Below, piece by piece: positions 51,108-59,509 of a stretch of 64,000 nt of DNA. A model generated the notes under the pieces. It was not told where the DNA came from, made no database searches, and worked only from the letters and a program-made list of their open reading frames with translations. Made by a program: the position numbers and the translations under genes. This stretch comes from Latescibacteria bacterium UBA6620 (GTDB taxonomy: Bacteria; Latescibacterota; UBA2968). The stretch covers positions 146,960 to 210,959 of the forward strand of contig DJHM01000061.1 in the NCBI GenBank assembly GCA_002433075.1. Reading direction: 5' to 3'. The first letter of the stretch is position 1. Each line of letters begins with the position of its first letter.

Positions 51108-52022
51108 TCAGAGCAACCGGATGTTCCGTAATCCGTCCTTGAGCTTCTCCATCTCTGCTTCATTCAGGTTGTAATAAGGCGGGGGGCGCCAGCGCTGACT
51201 GATGCCGAAGATCTCAAGGATGCCGTGGATTGCCGCGTCGAAACTGCCGGGCGACCTCATGATCAGATCGAAAAACGGGATGTCGTAATCCCGAATGATC
51301 GCTTTTGCCGCCGGCATGTCGTCCGTCTCGATCGCGTTCCAGTACGCTTGAGCAATTTCGGGCTTGAACGACATCATCGTCGACATGTAGCCATCACAGC
51401 CATAAGGGTGGACACGCAAATGGTCTTGCTTCTGCCCCGCGGTGAACACCGCCCACTGGTCGTGAACCAGAAGGGCCATCCTCGTAACGAACCGGCCGTG
51501 CATGTCATCCTTGATGGCCACGACATTCTCGACAGTGTCTGTGACCATCCGAAGCGTTTCAAGACCGAATTCCTCTCCACGCGGGATGAAAACGCCCGTC
51601 ACGAGCATCACCGGGATGTGCTCCGCCACAGCTGCGTAGTGATCGCGCAAGGTCTCCGGTGTGCACGATCCCGCCCAGTCCGGCGGCAAGACCATGTGCA
51701 CGTCAGACCCAATCTCCGCCGCGTATTTTGCGAACTCGACCGCCTGCCGAGTATGGAAGTGTCGATCCGCCGTCACCACCATCGCGCGTCCCGCCGTGTG
51801 ATCGACAACGGCTTTGGAAACGTCCGCAATCTCCTGGTCGGACTGGACGATGAGGTTACTGTCGCCCGCCGTCAGCAACATCGCCTTGCTGCCCGCGGCG
51901 ATGTTGAAATCGAGTATGCGACACAGACTCTCATAGTCGACGCTTCCGTCCATGTTGAACGGCGTCGCGATCGACGTGATGGGGCCCGTCAAGGCCTCTC
52001 TGACTCTGTCTCGATCAATCAT
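51108..52022 (-). CDS. Dihydrodipicolinate synthase (DapA) family protein
   Basis: A 304-residue Schiff-base aldolase or lyase. The Lys that forms the imine is K171 in VVAIKDDMHG. The conserved active-site Tyr, normally in P-V-x-L-Y-N, is replaced by V141 (PVMLVTGV), and TPFNMDGSVD near residue 20 is the standard N-terminal motif. The change argues against true dihydrodipicolinate synthase and for a 2-keto-3-deoxy acid aldolase- or dehydratase-type relative with altered chemistry. It lies 41 bp upstream of the enolase-superfamily gene on the same strand. Confidence 0.85.
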   Translation of the reverse strand: MIDRDRVREALTGPITSIATPFNMDGSVDYESLCRILDFNIAAGSKAMLLTAGDSNLIVQSDQEIADVSKAVVDHTAGRAMVVTADRHFHTRQAVEFAKYAAEIGSDVHMVLPPDWAGSCTPETLRDHYAAVAEHIPVMLVTGVFIPRGEEFGLETLRMVTDTVENVVAIKDDMHGRFVTRMALLVHDQWAVFTAGQKQDHLRVHPYGCDGYMSTMMSFKPEIAQAYWNAIETDDMPAAKAIIRDYDIPFFDLIMRSPGSFDAAIHGILEIFGISQRWRPPPYYNLNEAEMEKLKDGLRNIRLL

Positions 52023-52235
52023 GGGGTTCTAAATGGGAAAACACTTCGGAGAACACGAAAGCACATCACAACCACGGACTCGCAACGTATTCGACGCAAG
52101 CATTCTCCCTACCAAGTGCTGCAGTTATGTGTAGTTGCGTTCCCACGCGCCAAGCAGCATTGATCGCTGTGCGGCCCTTGAGAGGAGTCGCCGAGTCATC
52201 TTGGCCACGGCTCGTTTGCATTTATCTCGTTCGGC

Positions 52236-53080
52236 CTAAGAGAGGTCCTGCAGACTGCCTCTACGAAGGTTATGCACGAGCCATCCGAATCCCCATCCGA
52301 CAATGTGCCAGTAGGCAAACTCAAAATCACACGAGTGCCCGCCAGTGTACCTGTAGGTTTCGCAGAACCTCCCAAAAAGACGTTCGTCGAAATCTGTGTC
52401 ACCACGGATACTCCACATAAGACCGGTACTCATCAGATCCACGCTGTAGTAAGCCATACACGCCTGCTCCCAGTCGATCAAGCAGGGACCATTTCCGGCC
52501 CACAGAATGTTGTCCGGATTCAGGTCAGTGTGACTCAACTGGGTAGGCTCCGACCCTTCGTGATCTTCCGACAGATGTGCATTGATCTCTTCAGCGAACG
52601 CTCTTATTCGCGACTTTTCTGCGCTTTCTTCGAGTAGATCATTCAGCAGGGATATATCCACTTGCTCAGGCTTTTGAGGCCCGCGTTCGTCGCTTGTGAG
52701 GTTGGCGTTTTGAATGTCGGCTAGTAATCACTAGTCCGACTCTCGGAGCTTCCGATAGCTACCTGCGTGCCGTCCACCCAGGGGTACACGACGTAGAGCT
52801 CCCCATCGAACTCAGACGTAACTCCTGTTTCGGTTCGAATCGCACTCACAGTGGATACACCGAGGTCCGCGAATTGCCCTGCTATCCTCTCGGTTGCCTC
52901 ATACCGATCAATCCAAGAGGGACTCTTGGAGTTCAGCTTCTTGACTGCATACGATCCGTTATCAGTCGTAAGACGCCACACGGAATGCTGAGACTCCGTA
53001 GCCTGGGAGAGGTCAACCGTCTGCGTTCCCAGACCGTACGAACGTCGGATGTCTTCAATGATCTGGGAGCCCATACTCAT
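52236..53080 (-). pseudogene. Aminoglycoside phosphotransferase family protein, split
   Basis: An N-terminal frame (52721-53080) has SYAVKKLNS with the ATP-binding Lys and YVVYPWVDG. It stops in the sequence ACTAGTGATTACTAG. The C-terminal frame (from about 52710 to 52236) continues as LLADIQNANLTSDERG, then SHTDLNPDNILW (catalytic loop) and LIDWEQAC (metal-binding Asp). A frameshift near 52715-52725 separates them. The composition is AT-richer than its neighbours. It may be a recently inactivated acquired kinase. Confidence 0.75.
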
Positions 53081-53110
53081 CCCTTGGGATACCGGCCCCG
53101 CGTATGTTCC

Positions 53111-53908
53111 CTAAATCAATTCACGAAGATGCGCAACGGCGCGGGTCATCACCTGCGTATCGTCGCAGTCGTTGACGTCCTTCCCTTCGAACACGACGGA
53201 AACCGGACCATTGAAGTCAGCGGCTTTTAGAATGTCCACGATGCGAACGTAATCGAGCCACTCCTCTTTGCCAGAATCGATCTTGTAGAACTTAGCACGT
53301 ACGTGGGACGCGTGGGACACGGTCTGCTCCATAAACCCGTACGTATCGATTTCGGGATCCGGGATCCCCTGGTTGCGAGCCGGCGATCCAACCCACTGAC
53401 CCGTATCGAGAATGTGGGTGAAGTTGTCGCGCTCGGTCTGCTCGAGAATGCGAAGGACATCATCACCCGTGGACGGATGGTTCTGCAGACCGACCGCGAT
53501 GCTCTTTTCCGCAGCGATGTCACACGCCTGCTGGAACGAGCGGATTTCCCTCGCCTGTTCTTTCGGATCCTCGAGAGGCGTCCCACAAAACACACGAATC
53601 ATCGGAGCCCCCAGAATCTCTGCGACATCGACATCCGCACGAACCTGGGCGAGCTTCTCTTCCAGTTCCGTGTCCGTTCCGACGAAGTGTCCGCCCGACG
53701 CCACGTAGCCAATCGACAACCCGTAACGCAGGCACTGGATTTTCACGTCCGTCAGATAGGATCGATCCGTCGACTCGAACCCGCGGTTCCCGCGGAAATC
53801 GATCAGATCGACCTTGAGGGCGTAGGCCAGTTCAATGTAGCTCTCGATACTCTCCAGTGTCGGAGGGTCGTCCTTGCCAAACATGGATGCGTAGATTCCG
53901 ATTTTCAT
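53111..53908 (-). CDS. Sugar phosphate isomerase/epimerase-like TIM barrel
   Basis: A 265-residue xylose-isomerase-like barrel. Ligand-bearing segments are VGLQNHPST, THILDTGQW (Asp), HVRAKFYKID and VSVVFEGKD (Glu). ATG 53908 is preferred over the longer ATG 53947 because AAGAGG lies upstream of it. It is 169 bp downstream of a PhyH gene and may be the last gene of the 53-58 kb minus-strand operon, with a family B repeat between them. Confidence 0.82.
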   Translation of the reverse strand: MKIGIYASMFGKDDPPTLESIESYIELAYALKVDLIDFRGNRGFESTDRSYLTDVKIQCLRYGLSIGYVASGGHFVGTDTELEEKLAQVRADVDVAEILGAPMIRVFCGTPLEDPKEQAREIRSFQQACDIAAEKSIAVGLQNHPSTGDDVLRILEQTERDNFTHILDTGQWVGSPARNQGIPDPEIDTYGFMEQTVSHASHVRAKFYKIDSGKEEWLDYVRIVDILKAADFNGPVSVVFEGKDVNDCDDTQVMTRAVAHLRELI

Positions 53909-53942
53909 TTTTGGCCTCTTTTCATTTTTCACAGACCACCAT

Positions 53943-54062
53943 GTCACCCCGGTTCGGTGCTTAGCCGGCGTCCATTCTGGTTCTCGAGATTCCCTGGCAC
54001 GACTGCGGCGCGGAAAATGGATCCCCCTTCGACAGGCGGCTCAAAACACTGCAGGGATGACA
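53943..54062. repeat. Dispersed palindromic repeat, family B, copy 2
   Basis: Starts with GTCACCCCGG and ends with CAGGGATGAC. The inner arms are GTCCATTCTGG and AAAATGGATCCCCC, matching the copies at 1396-1517 and 63166-63325. It separates the PhyH gene from the epimerase gene of the same operon. Confidence 0.65.
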
Positions 54063-54077
54063 ATTGGGGTCACGTGC

Positions 54078-54884
54078 CTACTTAAGATCCTGCCGCTGCG
54101 AGATCGGGCCCGTATTCCCGAATCCCAGTTCGATTGCTCGCTCCATCATCTTCAATCGGCGAGGACCCGCAGTACTGATCAGTCGGTCACTGTAGAATCG
54201 TCCCCATCCCCTCGTTTCACCCGCCAGAAACTTCATCAGCCAGTCGAAGTGCGTCTGATTCTTCTCTTGGGACGTGTTTTGAACGCAGTTGATGTGGATC
54301 GCCCGTCGTCCGTACCGCTCACCCAGCGCCGAATGATACACCTTGTGGTTCATGAAGATTACGTCGCCGGGTTCGTTGACGAGCGGGTAGCGGCCAGGAA
54401 TATCTTCCGGCGCAAGACCCAGGTCGTCGAGTGAAGCCTTCAGCGTCTCCCCGAATTCCTTGAAGTGGCTTCCCGGCACAACGTTCAGGCATCCATCATC
54501 AGGACCCAGGGGGTCGAGATACATGGCTGCCCGCATGCTGAAAAACCCATCCGGCGCCATGGCGTCGTGGTGCCATCGTGTTCCGCCCGTGTGAAGAATG
54601 CCCTCGCTCAGGGTGAAGATGAAATCCTCTCCCAGGAGTGCGTCGAACACATCGAGAATGCGTGGATCGTCAAGCAGCGGGTAGAACGTGTCCGGATCGA
54701 AGTCGAAAAAGGGGATGATCTGCTGCCGCTTCACACCCGATTGAGGCGCCTCCGCACCCCCCCGCGCCTCACGCATCGCCGCATCGAACGCGTCGGACAG
54801 GACCGTCGTTTCTTCGGGAGAGAACAGGCCCTTGAGTTGAAGAAAGCCGAGCGTCTCAAAGTGCCGGATCTGCTCTTCGGTCAT
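54078..54884 (-). CDS. Phytanoyl-CoA dioxygenase (PhyH) family protein
   Basis: A 268-residue oxygenase with HxD in RWHHDAMA and the distal His in KVYHSALG. DDGCLNVVPGSHFKEFG is the core motif. ATG 54884 overlaps the upstream gene's stop by four bases (ATGA type), showing translational coupling with DUF6807. The frame extends upstream to 55067, but that is antisense noise. Confidence 0.9.
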   Translation of the reverse strand: MTEEQIRHFETLGFLQLKGLFSPEETTVLSDAFDAAMREARGGAEAPQSGVKRQQIIPFFDFDPDTFYPLLDDPRILDVFDALLGEDFIFTLSEGILHTGGTRWHHDAMAPDGFFSMRAAMYLDPLGPDDGCLNVVPGSHFKEFGETLKASLDDLGLAPEDIPGRYPLVNEPGDVIFMNHKVYHSALGERYGRRAIHINCVQNTSQEKNQTHFDWLMKFLAGETRGWGRFYSDRLISTAGPRRLKMMERAIELGFGNTGPISQRQDLK

Positions 54885-55843
54885 CTCGCAGCCTCGGCCG
54901 TTTCCTGTTGGAACGCCTCGTAGAGTTTCGCCACGCCGGCCTCCTCCGGATCCCCGTCGTGGGCGACCACCCGAATCCCCAGATCCACTTCTTCGCCACG
55001 AGGGATGAACGTCGCACCCTTCCGGAACGGATTCACACGAATCGTCCCATAAGTGCCCGCATACCACGCGCAGTTACCCAGCGAGGGATACTGGAAGACC
55101 GCGAGCCCGGCCGTTCGACCCTTCGCATCCGTTCCGTAGAAGTCGACCCAGTCCGCGTGCTGCCAGCAAACCTCCTCACCCTCTCGCCCCTCTGAGTCGA
55201 TCAGGCGACCGCCCTGGGCGATCCCCGCGGGATCTACGACCCGCAGCTCGTCGGTCACACGAACCGTAAAGTATCCGTGACGTGACGGTCCCAGTCGGAT
55301 GTCGCGGTCCGTCGGACGAAGCTGCGATCGAACGTCGATGACGTTCGCCTTCTCTCCAGGCAGAACCCTCACGGTCCGCATCTCCTCCCCCACCACCCGC
55401 CTGTATTTCGGCGCAAACCCCTCCTCAGGACTTTGCCACTGCATCCTTACGATGAACTCCAACTCCGTTTCGCTCAGCTCGGTGCACTCGTTATGCACGG
55501 TCGCGACAATTCGGCCCTCACGGCGCCCTCGCATGTCGGGTTCGTTCGTGTAGAAGCACATCCCCGGATCTTCGAAGCGACCGGCGTTCGACGTCTGATA
55601 GGTGTAGAAATAGTCGTTCCCCACAGTGATCGATTGATGAAAGGCATGGTCGCTCGTCGGCCGTTCGTTCGTCACACACACGCCGGCTGGCGTCATCACC
55701 GGGTAGACATAACAGCGTCTCGAGGACTGGCAGAGTCCCGTGACGGATTTGCCCTTCCAGCTAACCTGAACGAGTCGTTCAGGATCGTCGTCCCACCTGT
55801 CGGGAACGCGGATGTCGCCGTGTTGGGCCTCGAAATACTTCAT
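54881..55843 (-). CDS. DUF6807 (PmoA-like) family protein
   Basis: A 320-residue beta-sandwich protein of the DUF6807 type. CVTNERPTSDHAFHQSITVG near residue 60 carries the conserved histidines, and later segments (CWQHADWVDFYG, then IRVNPFRKGATFIPRGEE) fit the family. The domain is widespread in carbohydrate-degradation loci of marine and Planctomycetes-like bacteria, with unknown activity despite the PmoA label. It is coupled to the PhyH gene and abuts the Gfo/Idh/MocA gene upstream. Confidence 0.7.
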   Translation of the reverse strand: MKYFEAQHGDIRVPDRWDDDPERLVQVSWKGKSVTGLCQSSRRCYVYPVMTPAGVCVTNERPTSDHAFHQSITVGNDYFYTYQTSNAGRFEDPGMCFYTNEPDMRGRREGRIVATVHNECTELSETELEFIVRMQWQSPEEGFAPKYRRVVGEEMRTVRVLPGEKANVIDVRSQLRPTDRDIRLGPSRHGYFTVRVTDELRVVDPAGIAQGGRLIDSEGREGEEVCWQHADWVDFYGTDAKGRTAGLAVFQYPSLGNCAWYAGTYGTIRVNPFRKGATFIPRGEEVDLGIRVVAHDGDPEEAGVAKLYEAFQQETAEAAR

Positions 55844-56935
55844 CTATCGGAACCAGTCGTAGTTCAGCCCCAGAGACCGATCGCTCAGGGGCAGGTCCAC
55901 CCGTACGCCGCCCTTTTCAGACGATCGCTTGAGGCCGATCTCCACTTCCATGGCCGTCGATACGCGCCGACCGCTATTCTTCGGTTCTTCGAGCCGACCT
56001 TCCAGACAGTCGATCAGGTCGGCCAGACCGTAGACCGCGTTGTAGCCAGGCGCCAGGTGTGTCCCAGGCCAATCGATCTCGACTCGCTGCGTGCCGGCGA
56101 CTGTCTCCACGTCCTTCCACAGCCGCCATCGTCCTTCGAGAATGATCTCACCAGCCGTTCCCGAAATACGCAGCAGGCCTGCCCCTTTGCGGAAGAAAAC
56201 CGGCGTGCCGTCGGCTGTTACCATCATGCCCTGGCCGACAAACTCGTCGCTCCCCGATTCACGTCGCGGCCCATCGCCGCTTCCAACGACCCAGGCGGGA
56301 GCATCGTCGACGAAATACGACCAGTTCTGTTTCTGAGCGGAAGGGGCTCCGGCTTCGATCGACTGGACGTGCCCGATCTCGCCACGAAGCACAAGGTCCT
56401 TCGCCCCTCCATACGAAGGATGGTTCACCGGAATGGCGCCGCAACAGAGAGGTACGGCAGCATCGGCGCACGCGCCAACCATCCGATCCACTTCCTCGAG
56501 CGTATGCGCGATCGGCTTCTCGAGCGCAATCGCCCTGACCCCACATTCGACGGCAAGGCACGTCAGATCGGCGCGCCCCTTCGTGTTCGTCGCGATCGCG
56601 ACAATGTCGAGCTGTTCATTTCTCAGCAACGCTTCGGCGCGGTCGTACGTCGCCACGTCCCCAAACCGTTCCCTGAAAACCTTCAATCGCTTCGGGTCCC
56701 GCTCCGCGCCAGCCACGAGTTCCACATCGGGGCGCTGATGCATGACCTCCGCCCAGCTGTGGGGAACTTCGACTTCACCTGGGCCATCGTGAAAGTGAAA
56801 CTCCCGGTGCACATCCAGCTCGGGTGTCGGTCGATCGACGTCATCCACGTGAAATCGATCGGGAGGACGACGTCCGAGATCCGACAACAGTCCCATCCAA
56901 CCCAACCCGATGACGCCGGCGCAATACGTGCTCAA
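55844..56935 (-). CDS. Gfo/Idh/MocA family oxidoreductase
   Basis: A 363-residue member with AGVIGLGWMGLLSDLG at the N-terminus, followed by an insert (about residues 25-70) before the rest of the Rossmann fold. IALEKPIAHTLEEVDRM is the family signature. It abuts the DUF6807 gene by one base and follows another Gfo/Idh/MocA gene by two bases, so it is one of two consecutive paralogues in the operon. Confidence 0.88.
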   Translation of the reverse strand: MSTYCAGVIGLGWMGLLSDLGRRPPDRFHVDDVDRPTPELDVHREFHFHDGPGEVEVPHSWAEVMHQRPDVELVAGAERDPKRLKVFRERFGDVATYDRAEALLRNEQLDIVAIATNTKGRADLTCLAVECGVRAIALEKPIAHTLEEVDRMVGACADAAVPLCCGAIPVNHPSYGGAKDLVLRGEIGHVQSIEAGAPSAQKQNWSYFVDDAPAWVVGSGDGPRRESGSDEFVGQGMMVTADGTPVFFRKGAGLLRISGTAGEIILEGRWRLWKDVETVAGTQRVEIDWPGTHLAPGYNAVYGLADLIDCLEGRLEEPKNSGRRVSTAMEVEIGLKRSSEKGGVRVDLPLSDRSLGLNYDWFR

Positions 56936-56937
56936 GT

Positions 56938-58095
56938 TCAGGCCCTTCCCAACCGCCTATCTTCGTCCACGTACCACTCGCGAAAATCACGCCGGACGGG
57001 ATCGGGCTCGCCCAGACCGTTTTCCTTTCTCCATTGCAGGAGAGGATGACTTCGACGCTCTTGCGGAAGTGCGACACGCTTCCCATACGCCGCCGACTCG
57101 AACACGCCCATCAGCACTTCCAGCACGTGAAGCCCTTCGGCTCCATTGCATTCGTGGGGCCGCCCCTCATCGAGCGCTCTCACATATTCATCCACATAGC
57201 AGTATTCGTCGAGGCTAGCGTCGTCATCCGGATTGAAGCCTTCCGGGACAATCGGATCGATCGGCTCCCAGACGTCTTTGCCTTCCCCGGGGATGTAATG
57301 GGGATGGGGCAACGCCCAGGCCGCTTCCCACCGGACGATCATCCGTCCCTCGGTCCCGAACAGCTCGATCGCCGAAAGCTTCGTGTCGTTCCTGGGCAAT
57401 CGGTGCTGCAGCAGCCCCCCCGTCACATCGTTGTCGAACTGAAGCGTCGCTGTGATGTACTCGCCCGCAATGGTACCCATTCCGAGCGGGGAAGTGACCA
57501 CGTCCTCCGGCTGGATCAAACGACCGTCCGTCGTCGCCACCGCGGAAACACTTCGCACGTGGCCCGCGAATTTCAGCATCGTATTGACCTTGTGCGTCGC
57601 GATGTTCATGATCCCCAGCCCGCCGTAGTACCCCTTGTCCCTCGTGTAGAGGTAGAGCAGCTTGCCGATGCGTCCCTCCGTGTAGGCTTTGTGCGCAGCC
57701 ACCACGCCCGCGCCGACGCGACCCTGGTGATGAACGGCGATCTCGACATCTTTCTCTTTGGCTTTGGCCACCACCTCATCGGCCTGGTCCAGACTCGTGC
57801 AGAGCGGCTTCTCTATGTCGATGTTCACACCGTGTTCCAGAACGCGCAGGGCGAGCTCGTGGTGGAACTCCGTACCCGTCGGGATCGCCACGACATCGGG
57901 CTGCGTTTGCTCGATCATCTCGTCCAGGTCGGTGAAGCGAGCGTCTACGTCGAACATCTCGCCCATCTCGTCCAGCCTCTCCTGAACGAGGTCACACAAA
58001 CCCACGATCTCCGTCCGAGGGTGTGCGTGGTACGCCTGTCCTCCTTGGATACCCCTCGCTCGACACCCCAGAATCGCTACTCTATAGGTCTTCAT
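56938..58095 (-). CDS. Gfo/Idh/MocA family oxidoreductase
   Basis: A 385-residue member with VAILGCRARGIQGGQAYH and the signature DIEKPLCTSLDQADEVV near residue 95. THKVNTMLKFAG is the histidine helix. It is the first gene of the operon that continues with the second Gfo/Idh/MocA, DUF6807, PhyH and a TIM barrel. It is divergent from the PhyH gene at 58239, so the 143-bp gap probably holds promoters for both directions, though no clear boxes can be named. Confidence 0.9.
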   Translation of the reverse strand: MKTYRVAILGCRARGIQGGQAYHAHPRTEIVGLCDLVQERLDEMGEMFDVDARFTDLDEMIEQTQPDVVAIPTGTEFHHELALRVLEHGVNIDIEKPLCTSLDQADEVVAKAKEKDVEIAVHHQGRVGAGVVAAHKAYTEGRIGKLLYLYTRDKGYYGGLGIMNIATHKVNTMLKFAGHVRSVSAVATTDGRLIQPEDVVTSPLGMGTIAGEYITATLQFDNDVTGGLLQHRLPRNDTKLSAIELFGTEGRMIVRWEAAWALPHPHYIPGEGKDVWEPIDPIVPEGFNPDDDASLDEYCYVDEYVRALDEGRPHECNGAEGLHVLEVLMGVFESAAYGKRVALPQERRSHPLLQWRKENGLGEPDPVRRDFREWYVDEDRRLGRA

Positions 58096-58238
58096 CGGGT
58101 CCCCTCAATTTCGGTTGGCGGTGAGGGGAATCATGCAGGAGTTTACGGGGGAAAGCTACTCTCCGGCAAAGTGCGCCGGAGAGAGTTCAGAGTGCAAAAT
58201 GCAAAACGCAGAATTCAGAGCGAAACCGAGGCAATGAG

Positions 58239-59036
58239 ATGGCGTTGACGAACGGACAGAAGGCGTTCTTTGAGGACAACGGTTACCTCCCCTACGAGCG
58301 GGTGTTGTCTGACGACGAGCTCGTCCAACTGAGACAGCGTTCGGAAGACATCATTGCGGGGCGGGTCGATCACATTCCGGAACGATATGTCCAGTTCGAA
58401 GCCACTTTCCGAGACGAACAGGACCCCGGCCAGGATCGGTTGGACCAGGTCCGCAAGATGACACACCTCTGTTACTTCGATGACCTCTTCGAAGCGGTCG
58501 CTCGAAAACCCGACATCGTGGACGTCATCGAAGATCTGCTCGGTCCGAACATCAAATTTTATTGCGACCAGCTGATGATGAAGCCGCGATTCAACGGCAC
58601 CGTCACCCACTGGCATCAGGACTCCGTGGCTTGGCCCCAGTTCGCGCCTCAGAATCACGTCAGCTGCTGGGTGGCGCTCGATGACGCGACCGTCGAAAAC
58701 GGGTGTATGACCGTGCTCCCCGGAAGCCACAAATGGGGGCCCATCGAACGCCGTTGTAAGCAAGCCTTTCTCGAGAGCTCGCGTGTCCCCGAGCCCGTGC
58801 CTGTGGAGGTCAAGGCGGGCCATTGCATGTTTCATCACGGCCTGAACTTCCACCGGACCGGCGCAAATCCCACGCCCAACCGCCGGCGCGGACTGGCCCT
58901 TCACTACATCCCGTCGGAATCGCTCTATCTCGGCGCCAGAGACGAAGAAAACCGAATGACGATGGAGTGCGGGAAATCGCCCGGCGAGTTTCGATTCATG
59001 CTGATCAGAGGGCAGGAATTCGAGGGGTGCGTTTAA
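58239..59036 (+). CDS. Phytanoyl-CoA dioxygenase (PhyH) family protein
   Basis: A 265-residue oxygenase with HQD in THWHQDSVAW and the distal His in FHHGLNFHRTGAN. ENGCMTVLPGSHKWG is the core motif, and HYIPSES is the substrate-strand near the C-terminus. It is divergent from the Gfo/Idh/MocA operon and begins a plus-strand run with a small membrane protein and a sialidase-like protein. Confidence 0.9.
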   Translation: MALTNGQKAFFEDNGYLPYERVLSDDELVQLRQRSEDIIAGRVDHIPERYVQFEATFRDEQDPGQDRLDQVRKMTHLCYFDDLFEAVARKPDIVDVIEDLLGPNIKFYCDQLMMKPRFNGTVTHWHQDSVAWPQFAPQNHVSCWVALDDATVENGCMTVLPGSHKWGPIERRCKQAFLESSRVPEPVPVEVKAGHCMFHHGLNFHRTGANPTPNRRRGLALHYIPSESLYLGARDEENRMTMECGKSPGEFRFMLIRGQEFEGCV

Positions 59037-59070
59037 CACATCCACTAGTCGTGAACACCAGGAGGATCTC

Positions 59071-59430
59071 GTGCTGACGGCTCGCGAACAGACGATCAAG
59101 AGCAGGCTTCTTCAGGAATTCGATCTAAACCATCTTGCCAGAGCGCTCGAACCGGATAGCGGAATCGATCCGGCATGGATGGAAAATCTGGCGAAGCATC
59201 TCCGATGGCAGAAATGGGGTTACATCCTACCGATGCTGATCGGACTCAACGGATTTTCCATCGAGATCTTCACGCAGTCAGAGATAAACTGGTGGGTCAT
59301 AGGAGGTGGGATAGGGATAATCGCGGCGGGGCTGTTGTTCCTTGGCAGGGTCAACAGGCAGCGATCGATCTCCAGGATTCTCGAGGAGTTCGTCGAAGAA
59401 GAAGTGGGGGTCGAGGCCCAGACAGGTTGA
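59071..59430 (+). CDS. Small two-helix membrane protein
   Basis: A 119-residue protein with two hydrophobic helices (YILPMLIGLNGFSIEIF and WWVIGGGIGIIAAGLLFLG, about residues 48-92) flanked by charged helices; the C-terminus EEFVEEEVG is acidic. GTG 59071 has AGGAGG upstream. No family is recognised. It lies 34 bp after the PhyH stop. Confidence 0.6.
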   Translation: MLTAREQTIKSRLLQEFDLNHLARALEPDSGIDPAWMENLAKHLRWQKWGYILPMLIGLNGFSIEIFTQSEINWWVIGGGIGIIAAGLLFLGRVNRQRSISRILEEFVEEEVGVEAQTG

Positions 59431-59458
59431 GATGCCGTCGAAAAGTTGAAAAATTTGC

Positions 59459-59481
59459 GTCCTCGTGCTCAGCACGAGGAC
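59459..59481. repeat. Short GTGC-NNN-GCAC palindrome, family C, copy 5
   Basis: A perfect 10-bp stem, GTCCTCGTGC then TCA then GCACGAGGAC, nearly identical to the copy at 12828-12850. It lies 28 bp before the sialidase start. Confidence 0.75.
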
Positions 59482-59509
59482 GAAAGAGTTGGCACCAGAT
59501 AACCATTCC

